Assembly (NCBI RefSeq): GCF_007002745.1
Contig: NZ_SGNY01000010.1
Coordinates: 62,001-126,000 of the forward strand
Source of the DNA: Martinezella rhizogenes
Lineage (GTDB): Bacteria > Pseudomonadota > Alphaproteobacteria > Rhizobiales > Rhizobiaceae
DNA length: 64,000 nucleotides
Direction: 5' to 3'
Positions within the stretch are counted from its first letter, which is position 1; each line of letters begins with the position of its first letter. Under the pieces are notes generated by a model. The model did no database searches. It saw only the letters and a program-made list of their open reading frames with translations, and was not told the origin of the DNA. A program made the translations under genes and the position numbers. Of this stretch, positions 42,768 to 52,900 are shown piece by piece.

Positions 42768-45700
42768 ACGAATTCTACGCCAAACTTGCGAACCTTTCGC
42801 CCGAGCGCCGTCGCCTCATAGAGCAGCGTCTTGCCGAGCGGGGATATCAGTCGGCTCTCGACTCCGCCATTCCGGGACGTGAGGAAGGCGATGGTGATCG
42901 GCCCCTGTCCTTTGCGCAGCAACGCCTGTGGTTCATGCAGCAGCTTGAACCTGACAACACGGCTTACAACATGCGCAGTATCCTGCGGTTTCGCGGAAAA
43001 CTCGACAGGACGGCGCTGGAAGAGGCGCTGGCGAAGGTCGTACAACGGCATGAGCCGCTGCGAACGCGCTTCATTCCCGGCGCCGACGGCTTTCCGGAAC
43101 AGGATATTCTTGCAGCCGGCGACGCGGCAATCGAATTCCTCGACCTCGCGCAGGACACCGATGCGGAAGCCACAGCCAAGCAGCACATCCTGCAACGGCT
43201 TTCCGAACCCTATGACCTGAGCAATCCGCAATTGCGCGCAATGCTGGTGCGCCTTTCGGCCGAAGATCATCTGCTAGCGGTCGGGCTGCATCACATCGCC
43301 GGCGACCGGTGGTCCATGACCGTGCTCGCCCGTGACCTCGCGGGCTTCTACAAGAAGACGACCGGCCAGTCACACCATCTGCCTGATATTCGCGTTCAAT
43401 ATGCCGACTGGGCGATCTGGCAGGGAAAGATGCTGCGCGGCCCGGTGCTTGAAAACCAGCTCGCATACTGGAAAAAGGCGCTCGGAACGGATCTGCCGGT
43501 GCTGGACCTGCCATTCGACCGTCCGCGCCCGGCCATCGCCACTTTCCTCGGCGCGCAATTTGCGGTTTCCGTCGACCCTGCACTTTCAGGAGAGCTGAGG
43601 GCGCTTGCACGGGCACATAATGTCAGCCTCTACGTTCTGCTTCTCTCCGCTTTCAAACTGGTGCTGCATCTCCATTGCGACAGCGACGACATCGTCGTGG
43701 GCAGCGAAGTCGCAAACCGCGACCGGCCGGAAACCCAGGCGATGATCGGCCCTCTGGTCAACACGCTGGTGCTGCGTACCGATCTTGCGGGCAATCCGGA
43801 TTTCTCCGGCCTGCTGCAGCGCGTCGGCGAGACCGTCCGCACCGGCCTGGCGAACCAGGACGTGCCTTATGAGCGGATCGTCGAGGCTCTCAATCCAAAA
43901 CGCTCCCTGTCCGAGATGACGCCGCTGTTTCAGGCAAAATTCGATCTTCAGCACAATCTGGCAAGATTGCCTGAACTCGACGGTCTTGCCATCGAGACAC
44001 TGCGCCTGCCCGATGGTGCTGCAAAAAACGAAATCCGCTTCAACCTCGAGGACAATGACCCCGACATCGGCGGCAAGATCGAATATGCAACCGATCTCTT
44101 CAATGAGGAGACGGTCGCCACGATCTGGCGGCGTTTCGAACATGTATTGCGCACGATCGCCGAGGACCCCGCCCGCCGGATATCGGAATTCTCCCTTCTT
44201 TGCGACGACGAGCATCAGGAGCAGATCCGCCGGTCTGCCGGTCAGGCTCTGGCACCCAACGGGCTTTGCCTGCACGAGGTGCTGACGGCGCAGGCGGCGC
44301 GCACACCGGAAAAATCCGCAGTGGCTAGCGAACATGGCGGCCTCACCTATCGGGAGCTCGATCAGCGAAGCGACGCGATTGCCGCTGCGCTCGCCGCCGG
44401 CGGGTTTGGCCGCGGCTCCATCGTCGGCGTCTGCATGCAGCGCACGCCGGATCTCATCGCGGCCCTGTTCGGTGTGTTGAAAGCCGGCGCGGCCTATGTG
44501 CCGCTCGACCCGGACTATCCGTCCGAGAGGCTTGCCTTCATTGCACGGGATGCGGCCATCAGGGTCGTCCTGACGGATAGCGACCGGCTGGCATTCGACG
44601 CCACGGATGAACTGACCCTCCTTGAGGTCGGCAAACTTCCCGATGCGGTCTTTTCCGCCGCTCACGCCTGCGATCCGGCCGATCTCGCCTATATCATCTA
44701 TACATCAGGCTCGACGGGACGACCGAAGGGCGTGGCGATCACGCATGGCAATGCCGCCGCCCGCATGCAGTGGACCGGCAGCAATTTCACCGGTGACGAG
44801 CTGGCAGGTGTCCTGGCATCGACCTCAGTGTGCTTCGATCTCTCCATATTCGAGATTTTCGGCACGCTTTCCTGCGGCGGCCAGGTGGTTCTGGCCAACA
44901 CGCTCTTCGATCTGCCGCGTTTGCAGCATGTCGCCGAGGTCAGCCTGATCAACACCGTTCCGAGCTTGCTGCGCGAATATCTGCGCCACGACACGCTTCC
45001 GACATCCGTTCGCACCATCAATCTCGCCGGGGAGCCGCTGCCGCCGGTCCTGCTTGAAGAACTGGCGAAGAAGGCACCGCAGGCGCGCATACACAATCTC
45101 TACGGGCCTTCGGAAGATACGACCTATTCGACTGGTGCGATGGTTTGCGCCGTCACCGGGGAAAAAACGGTTTCCATCGGCGCACCCCTGCCCGGAACGG
45201 AAGCCTATGTCCTCGACCGGGCCGGACGTCTCCGGCCTGACGGTCTTGCGGGCGAACTTTATCTCGGCGGAGCCGGCGTCACCCGCGGATATCTGCGACG
45301 CCCGGGCCAGACGGCCGAGCGTTTCGTTCCGGACGCTTTTTCCGGCAGGTCGTCCGCCTATCTCTACCGCACCGGCGACCGGGTCAGACGCCGCGCGGAT
45401 GGCGCGCTGGAATTCCACGGACGTCTCGATAATCAGGTCAAGATCAGGGGCCTGCGGATCGAGACCGGCGAGATCGAGCACCGGCTTGAGGATATCGATG
45501 GCGTCAACGAGGCCGTCATTGCAGTCATCGGTGATGAAGCAAGCCCGGAACGCCAGCTGGCCGCCTATATTTCACTTGATGCTGGGCGACAGCTGACGGT
45601 GGACGACATCCGCTCTGCACTGGCAAGGCAGCTGCCCTCCCACCTCGTCCCGGCCTTATGGACCATCCTGCCAGCCATGCCGCATCTGCCGAACGGTAAG

Positions 45701-48700
45701 ATCGACCGGAGTGCCCTGCGCGCACTTGAAATAAAGACGCCAGAGGGAAGCGGTACCGCGCCGCGAAACCATGTTGAGGAACGGCTTGCAGCCATATGGC
45801 AGGACGTCCTTCAAACCAGCATGATCGATGTCGAGCGCAGCTTCTTCGAGATGGGCGGACATTCGCTGCTCGCCATCAGGATCATTGCCCGTATCAAAGC
45901 CGATTTCGGGGTTTCACTGCCGCTGAAGGCAATTTTCGAGACACCGACAATCGCTGGGCTGGCAAACCGGCTTGACAATGAGGCCGCGGACGCCCTCAAC
46001 GTCGACGGGCTTGCGGTGGTCCATAATCCTGAAGACCGCCATGAGCCATTTCCGCTGACGGATATCCAGCATGCATACTGGATCGGCCGCAACCAGGGTT
46101 TCGAGCTCGGCAGCGTCGGTTCCCACGGCTATCGGGAATTCGATATCGACAATCTCGATACGGGTGCGCTGGAAAACGCCATAAACGGTCTTGTCGCGCG
46201 CCACGACATGCTGCGCGCGATCGTCGATGCCGACGGGCGGCAGCGCGTGCTGGCAGACGTTCCCCATTATGCCCTACCGGTGGCGGACCTGCGTGATGCG
46301 GCCGATCGCACTACGTGCCTGATGGACATCAGAAACAGGCTGTCTCACAATATTTTCAAGGCGGACCGCTGGCCGCTGTTTCACATCGAAGCTGCCCGGC
46401 TCGATGAAAAAACGACGAGGCTGTTCGTCAGTTTCGATGTTCTCATCGGTGACGCCTGGTCGCTGAAATTGATGGGCACCGAACTCGCGGCGCTCATGCA
46501 GAAACGCGCGCTTCCCGAAATCGGACTGACATTCCGGGATTATGTTCTGTTTGAGAAATCCGCGCATAACAGTGCGGCCTATGAGCGGGCGCGGGAGCAC
46601 TGGTCTGCCCGGATAGCCACCCTGCCAGCCTCACCGGATCTGCCGCTGGCATGCAACCCATCGCAGATCGAGCATCCGCGCTTCACGCGTCGCCGGGGCC
46701 GGCTTGCCGCGAAAGACTGGTCACGCTTCAAGGAACTGGCCCAGAGCGCCGGCCTCACCCCGACAGCCGCGATCATGACGATCTTTGCGGAGGTTCTGGC
46801 GCGCTGGAGCAGGCGTCAGGATTTCACCCTCAATCTCACCGTCTTCAATCGTGAGCCGGTTCATCAGGACGTGGAAAAGATCGTCGGCGATTTCACGGCG
46901 TCACTCCTGCTGGGGCTCGATTTTTCGGCCCGCGCCGACTTCACCACGCGTGCCCGTCAGGTTCAGTTGCGCCTGATGGAAGATCTGGAACACCGGCTTT
47001 TCAGCGGTGTTTCCGTGCTTCGCGAACTGGCGAAACAGAACGGGCGCTCCGGCGGTGCCCTGATGCCCGTGGTTTTCACCAGCGTTCTGGGCCAGTCATC
47101 GAGAGACGACAACGCTCCACGTCTCGATACACGACTGGTGGACAGCGTCAGCCAGACGCCGCAGGTCTATCTCGACCATCAGGTTTCCGAAGATCAGGGC
47201 GAGCTCGTCTATAACTGGGATGCGGTCGAGGAACTCTTTCCGCCTGCCATGCTGGACATGATGTTTGCCGCCTATGAGACCCTGCTGCGGGCGCTGGCCA
47301 GCGACGACGCGGCATGGCAGACCGAGCCTGATATCGTTGATTGCCAGGCGTTCGAAACGCTGAACAACAGGGCGAAAATCGCGCTTCCCGACGACACGCA
47401 GCTCCTGCATGAGGCATTTTTCGAGAGAGCTGCGGAAAGCCCTGACAAGATCGCCGTCTGCGCAGGCAGCATCGAACTGACCTACGGACAAGTGGCGGAA
47501 CGGGCGCTGGCGCTGGCGGCTGATCTACAGAAGGCCGGTGCAGGTCCGAATGACCGGGTTGCCGTTTCTCTGCCGAAGGGCACAGGCCAGGTGATCGCCT
47601 GCCTCGGCATTCTGGCAAGCGGCGCGGCCTATGTGCCTGTTGACCCAGACCTGCCTGCACAGCGGCGTTTCGAGCTTGTGGAAGACACGGCGGCCGATCT
47701 CGTCATCGCCGAAGGAGGTGACTGGCCGCAGCGGGTAACGGTGATCGCGGTTCCCGAAGATGGCGGAGCCAGACCTTCACCCTCAGTGACCAAACCATCG
47801 GATCTTGCCTATATCATCTTCACCTCGGGTTCGACCGGCAAACCGAAAGGTGTGATGATCGATCATCGCGGTGCACTGAATACGATCCTCGACATCAATC
47901 GCCGCTTTGGCGTTTCCACTGAGGACCGGGTTTTCGCGCTCTCGTCGCTGAGCTTCGATCTTTCGGTCTACGATATATTCGGTCCGCTTGCGGTTGGCGG
48001 CGCCATCGTCATTCCCGTGCGCGAGGAAGTGTCGGACAATGCCCGCTGGATGAAGCTTCTGCTGCAACATCGCGTGACGGTATGGAACTCGGTGCCGGCC
48101 CTTGCGCAATTGCTGCTGGCCGAGCTGCCGGCGCTCAATGAAAAGCCACCTCTGCGCCTGATCATGATGAGCGGAGACTGGATTCCCGTCAGCCTGCCTC
48201 CTTCCCTGAAAGCACAATTGCCAGATGCCGATCTCATCAGCCTCGGCGGGGCAACCGAGGCTTCCATCTGGTCGATTTTCCACCCGATCGGGGAAGCACT
48301 GCGGGACTGGACGAGCATCCCCTATGGCCAGCCGCTGGCAAACCAGCGCTGGTATGTCCTCGATGATCAGGGGCGGCCCTGCCCGCCATGGGTCACGGGC
48401 CGGCTATTTATCGGCGGCATCGGTGTCGCGCGTGGTTACTGGGGGCGGCCGCAGCTGACCGCCGATCGCTTCATTCCCGACAGTTTTGCGGACGAAGAAG
48501 AGGCTGGAAATGGCGCGCTGCTGCTTTACGAAACCGGCGATCTCGGGCGGCTGCGGCCGGAGGGACTGCTGGAGTTTCTGGGGCGTGAAGATTTCCAGGT
48601 GAAGGTCAACGGCTTCAGGATCGAGCTCGGGGAAATCGAGACCGCGCTGCTGCAAAATGAAAATGTCGCCGAAGCCGTGGTAACGACGACAGGCCAGCCA

Positions 48701-49963
48701 CCTGCCCTCGTTGCCTATATCGTTCCAGATACCCAAGGCAGCCTCATCGGCAAACTGGAAGCGAAGGCCGGCCGGTCAGGCGATGGTAGATTGGGCGATG
48801 CCGGAAGGACCATCGATTTGGCCACGCCGGACGGCCTGTTCCACGAAGCGATCGCCCGGCAAAGTCATCGCCGGTTTTTGACCGCCCCGGCAGAGCTTCA
48901 GAGCGTCGGCCATCTGCTCGCCAGCATAAGGGCCTTCAATGTCCCCGGCACACCGCTGAAAAAGGCGCTTTACCCGTCAGCGGGCGGACTTTATCCGGTT
49001 CAGACCCATATTCTGGTCCAGGACGGCCGGATCGACGGGCTGTCCGCCGGCTGGTATCGTCATCATCCCGCCGAACACCGGCTGGAATTTCTGGCGGCCG
49101 TTTCGCAGGAACAGATCGCGGCAATCGCTGGCAAAAGCGACGATATCGTCAGGCAAAGCGCTTTCCTCGTGGTTTTCGCCGGCCTCAAGGCGGCCATGGC
49201 GCGCAGCTACGGGCAAAAGGCCAGAGACTTCTGCCTGCTGGAAGCCGGCCATATGGCGCAGGTGATGATGCTGCATGCACCGCGTCTCGATATCGGCCTG
49301 TGCGCGGCCGGCGGCGTCGATCTGACCGCCATCGCATCGGCACTGGCAACCGAAGAAGACGAGGAGCCGCTTTACGTGCTCGCCGGCGGGTCCATCGATC
49401 CCGCATGGAGCACACAGTGGCAGGCATCCGCTCAAATCCGGGGTGAAACCCTCTCTGAGCGGCTGCGCGCCTTTCTTGCCGCAAAACTTCCCGCCTATAT
49501 GATCCCGCGCGAATTCGTGATCATGGAGCGGTTGCCTCTCAGCGCCAACGGCAAGGTTGACCGAAAGGCCCTGCCCGCACCGGGCGCGAGAGCACACCAC
49601 AGCGTTGCTCCGGCAACCGAAAACGAGGCCGCATTGCTGGCGATCTGGCACGAGCTCCTGTCCAGTAACAGCGCCGGCGTGGAGGACAACTTCTTCGAAG
49701 CGGGCGGCGATTCCCTGACGATCATGCAGCTGCTGTCGCGCATAAGGCAGGAGTTTTCGGTGCACCTGACGCTCGCTCAGCTCTTCGGGGCCACCACCGT
49801 CAAAGCCCAGTCGGAATTGCTCGACTCTCTTTCACCGTCCCTGCCGGGCGGCGTGGAGGCGGGAATTTCCCCGATCGCCGCGCAGGCATCCGTAAGCGAC
49901 CTTTCCGATGATGACGTGGATAAAATGCTGGAGCAGCTGCTCTCCGGCCAAAAGGACCAGTAG
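42764..49963 (+). CDS. NRPS, two modules (C-A-T-Cy-A-Ox-T), thiazole-forming
   Basis: 2399 residues. N-terminal docking helix (LSPERRRLIEQRLAERG). Module 1: C with HHIAGDR near 175 (Gly of HHxxxDG replaced by Arg); A with YTSGSTGRPKG near 646 and hand-read code D-L-F-N-N-A-L-T-Y-K, which I associate with alanine; carrier near 1031. Module 2: heterocyclisation domain with DVLIGD near 1225 replacing HHxxxDG and PLTDIQHAYWIGR at its start; A with TSGSTGKPKG near 1687 and code D-L-Y-N-M-S-L-I-W-K, a classic cysteine code. A nitroreductase-like FMN oxidase domain is inserted at about 2005-2225 (RQSHRRFL, YPSAGGLYPVQ, EAGHMAQV). Carrier near 2314. Together this makes a thiazoline from Cys and oxidises it to a thiazole. 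Confidence 0.94.
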   Translation: MNEFYAKLANLSPERRRLIEQRLAERGYQSALDSAIPGREEGDGDRPLSFAQQRLWFMQQLEPDNTAYNMRSILRFRGKLDRTALEEALAKVVQRHEPLRTRFIPGADGFPEQDILAAGDAAIEFLDLAQDTDAEATAKQHILQRLSEPYDLSNPQLRAMLVRLSAEDHLLAVGLHHIAGDRWSMTVLARDLAGFYKKTTGQSHHLPDIRVQYADWAIWQGKMLRGPVLENQLAYWKKALGTDLPVLDLPFDRPRPAIATFLGAQFAVSVDPALSGELRALARAHNVSLYVLLLSAFKLVLHLHCDSDDIVVGSEVANRDRPETQAMIGPLVNTLVLRTDLAGNPDFSGLLQRVGETVRTGLANQDVPYERIVEALNPKRSLSEMTPLFQAKFDLQHNLARLPELDGLAIETLRLPDGAAKNEIRFNLEDNDPDIGGKIEYATDLFNEETVATIWRRFEHVLRTIAEDPARRISEFSLLCDDEHQEQIRRSAGQALAPNGLCLHEVLTAQAARTPEKSAVASEHGGLTYRELDQRSDAIAAALAAGGFGRGSIVGVCMQRTPDLIAALFGVLKAGAAYVPLDPDYPSERLAFIARDAAIRVVLTDSDRLAFDATDELTLLEVGKLPDAVFSAAHACDPADLAYIIYTSGSTGRPKGVAITHGNAAARMQWTGSNFTGDELAGVLASTSVCFDLSIFEIFGTLSCGGQVVLANTLFDLPRLQHVAEVSLINTVPSLLREYLRHDTLPTSVRTINLAGEPLPPVLLEELAKKAPQARIHNLYGPSEDTTYSTGAMVCAVTGEKTVSIGAPLPGTEAYVLDRAGRLRPDGLAGELYLGGAGVTRGYLRRPGQTAERFVPDAFSGRSSAYLYRTGDRVRRRADGALEFHGRLDNQVKIRGLRIETGEIEHRLEDIDGVNEAVIAVIGDEASPERQLAAYISLDAGRQLTVDDIRSALARQLPSHLVPALWTILPAMPHLPNGKIDRSALRALEIKTPEGSGTAPRNHVEERLAAIWQDVLQTSMIDVERSFFEMGGHSLLAIRIIARIKADFGVSLPLKAIFETPTIAGLANRLDNEAADALNVDGLAVVHNPEDRHEPFPLTDIQHAYWIGRNQGFELGSVGSHGYREFDIDNLDTGALENAINGLVARHDMLRAIVDADGRQRVLADVPHYALPVADLRDAADRTTCLMDIRNRLSHNIFKADRWPLFHIEAARLDEKTTRLFVSFDVLIGDAWSLKLMGTELAALMQKRALPEIGLTFRDYVLFEKSAHNSAAYERAREHWSARIATLPASPDLPLACNPSQIEHPRFTRRRGRLAAKDWSRFKELAQSAGLTPTAAIMTIFAEVLARWSRRQDFTLNLTVFNREPVHQDVEKIVGDFTASLLLGLDFSARADFTTRARQVQLRLMEDLEHRLFSGVSVLRELAKQNGRSGGALMPVVFTSVLGQSSRDDNAPRLDTRLVDSVSQTPQVYLDHQVSEDQGELVYNWDAVEELFPPAMLDMMFAAYETLLRALASDDAAWQTEPDIVDCQAFETLNNRAKIALPDDTQLLHEAFFERAAESPDKIAVCAGSIELTYGQVAERALALAADLQKAGAGPNDRVAVSLPKGTGQVIACLGILASGAAYVPVDPDLPAQRRFELVEDTAADLVIAEGGDWPQRVTVIAVPEDGGARPSPSVTKPSDLAYIIFTSGSTGKPKGVMIDHRGALNTILDINRRFGVSTEDRVFALSSLSFDLSVYDIFGPLAVGGAIVIPVREEVSDNARWMKLLLQHRVTVWNSVPALAQLLLAELPALNEKPPLRLIMMSGDWIPVSLPPSLKAQLPDADLISLGGATEASIWSIFHPIGEALRDWTSIPYGQPLANQRWYVLDDQGRPCPPWVTGRLFIGGIGVARGYWGRPQLTADRFIPDSFADEEEAGNGALLLYETGDLGRLRPEGLLEFLGREDFQVKVNGFRIELGEIETALLQNENVAEAVVTTTGQPPALVAYIVPDTQGSLIGKLEAKAGRSGDGRLGDAGRTIDLATPDGLFHEAIARQSHRRFLTAPAELQSVGHLLASIRAFNVPGTPLKKALYPSAGGLYPVQTHILVQDGRIDGLSAGWYRHHPAEHRLEFLAAVSQEQIAAIAGKSDDIVRQSAFLVVFAGLKAAMARSYGQKARDFCLLEAGHMAQVMMLHAPRLDIGLCAAGGVDLTAIASALATEEDEEPLYVLAGGSIDPAWSTQWQASAQIRGETLSERLRAFLAAKLPAYMIPREFVIMERLPLSANGKVDRKALPAPGARAHHSVAPATENEAALLAIWHELLSSNSAGVEDNFFEAGGDSLTIMQLLSRIRQEFSVHLTLAQLFGATTVKAQSELLDSLSPSLPGGVEAGISPIAAQASVSDLSDDDVDKMLEQLLSGQKDQ

Positions 49964-49965
49964 AC

Positions 49966-52900
49966 GTGAACACGATGGATATTTCCCGACTGACCGCAGA
50001 TGAAAAGCGCCAGCTTCTGCAGCGCATGATGGCCGGACAGCAGGCATCCGAAAAAAAGAATTTCCGCCTGAGCCATGCTCAGGAACGTATCTGGTTCGTC
50101 GAGCAGATGCAGCCCGGCTCAGGCGCATATTCGATACCTCTGGCCATCAGGCTGAAAGGTCCGCTCGACCGCGACAGGCTGAAGGCCTGCTTCGATATCG
50201 TCGTAGAGCGCCATGAAAGCCTGCGGACGGTTTTTAAGGTTATTGACGGAGAGCCGTTCCAGGTCATTTCCTCCCGGTCAACGGCAGACTTCAGCTTTCA
50301 CCAACCGGGCGATGACGAGACCGCACGCGATGCCGCCATAAGCCGCTTCGCGCGGGAGCCGTTCGAGCTCTCGCAAGGTCCGCTGTTTCGCGTTGGCCTG
50401 TTTTCCGTTGCACCTGACGAGCATATCCTCGTCATGGTCATCCATCACATCATTTCCGACTACGCCTCGTTGCAGATCCTCATCGACGAGGTCCACAGGC
50501 TCTATAGCGCGTCCGGATCTCCTGCCACCGGCCAGCTTCCGGCACTCGATATCCAGTATCGCGACTATGCCGAATGGCAGCGCAACGGCACTGCGGAGCT
50601 TTCCGGCCAGGTCGATTACTGGCGCGAACAGCTTCGTGATGCACCGCTGCTGCTTCAACTTCCGTTCGATTTCGCCCGGCCGGTGACGCAGGCGTTTCGC
50701 GGCGCCCGGCACAAGTTCCACCTTGGGCCGGAACTCTCCGCCGCCATCAAGGATCTGGCGAAAAGCCGGAAACTGACGGCATTCATGGTGCTGCTGGCGG
50801 CCTATCAAATTCTGCTCGCCCGCCTTTCGAGATCCGACGACATCTGCATCGGCACGACGGCATCGAACCGCAACAGGGCGCAGACCCGCAACCTCATCGG
50901 GCTGTTCGTCAACAATCTCGTCATGCGGACGCGTCTGCAACCGAATGACACTTTCGATGCGCTGCTCGAACGGGTTCGGGAGACGACGCTTGAAGCCCTT
51001 TCGAACCAGGATGTCCCCTTTGAGCAGGTGGTGGATGCGCTGAATGTCGAGCGTGACATCGGCCATAACGCCCTGTTCCAGTCGACTTTCGTGCTTCACA
51101 ACGCCTCGGGTGGAACTTTCGACCTCGGCGATATCAAGGTCACGCCGATCGCGCTCGATTCAGGCGCCTCGCGTTTCGATCTCAGCCTCGACATGCATGA
51201 GGGACGAGGGAGCGAAGGTTTCAGCGGCATTTTCGAGTTCAATACCGAACTTTTCCTGCCTGAGACGGTGGCACGCTTCTCAGACTATTTCATGAGACTG
51301 CTCGGCGGGCTCGTGTCGAATCCCGGCGGTCGCATCGCCGAAATCGACCTGCTGGACGAGACAGAGCATGTGGCTATAGCGGCTGCCAACCGGACGACCA
51401 CTGCCTTTCCATTGAGAGATGTCGCAGCACTGCTGGAAGAGACGGCGAAGGCACGCGGCTCGTTTGCGGCCGTGCGCTGCGGCGACCGGCAATATTCCCA
51501 TAGTGATATCAATGATGCCGCCAACCGCGTCGCGTCCGGTTTGCGTGATCGCATCGGCAACGGCAAATCCCATCCCCGTATCGCCATCTGCCTGCCACGT
51601 TCCGAAAATCTCGTCATCGCCATCCTCGCGGTGCTGAAACTCGGTGGCCATTATGTGCCTCTCGACCCCGGGCACCCGGCGGAACGGCGCTCACTCATTC
51701 TCGAGGACTGCAAGCCTGACATCATTCTCGTCAGCGAGGCTGACGATGACGCTGCGAAAGCGGCATATCCTGCCGATTGCATGGCGATTGAACCTCTGCT
51801 GCGCGCAACCGGCTCCTTCAGCAATCCGCACCGCGAGACGTTGCCTGACGATCTGGCCTATATCATCTACACATCGGGTTCGACGGGCAGGCCGAAAGGC
51901 GTGCCGATCCGACAGAAAAGCCTGGTCAATCTTCTGACCAGCATGGCGAGACGGCCGGGCATGACCGCTGAAGACCGGTTCCTCGCCGTCACCACGCCGG
52001 CCTTTGACATCGCTACCCTCGAGCTTTTGATGCCGCTCATGGTCGGCGGCCTGCTGATCATCGCCGAAGCCGATGATGTCTATGACGATATGGCCCTTTC
52101 GGAGCTTATCCGGAACCATGGCGCGACGATGATGCAGGCAACCCCCGCGACATGGCGACTGATGGCCGATGCCGACTGGAAGGCTCCGGCGGGTTTCAGG
52201 ATGCTTTGCGGCGGCGAAGCGCTCGAGCCGGGCCTTGCCCGCCGCCTGCTGGAGACCGGTGGCGAATTGTGGAACCTCTACGGCCCGACCGAAACGACCA
52301 TCTGGTCCACCTGCACTCGCATAACCCCCGAACATCTGGAACTCCCTGCCTTGCCGATCGGCGGGCCGATCGCCAACACGCAGCTGCATTTGCTCGATGA
52401 CGCGCTGATGCCGGTGCCCGCAGGCGTTGTCGGAGAACTGTATATCGGTGGCGAAGGTCTGAGCCCCGGCTATTTCAACCGGGACGATCTGACGTCGCGC
52501 GCATTCGTTCAAGGCCCAGCCGCAGGCGCGAACGGTCGGCCTGAAACGTCAAGGCTATACCGAACCGGTGACCTGATGCGGCGTTCCGCCGCCGGGCACC
52601 TTCTTTATGTCGGCCGCGCCGATTTTCAGGTCAAGCTTCGCGGTTTCCGCATCGAACTCAGCGAGATCGAGGCGATCCTCGCCTCGCAGCCATCCATAGA
52701 GCAGGCCGTCGTTACCCTTTGGCAGGATGAGGAAGGCTCGGGCAATCTTGTCGCCTATTGCCGCCGCGGGACAGGCGTGGTGGATGAGGAAGCGATCCGC
52801 ACAGCGCTCGCGTCACAGCTTCCCTCCTACATGCTTCCCTCAGCCTATGTCTGGATGGACAGTTTTCCATTAAACGCCAATGGCAAGATCGATCGCAAGC

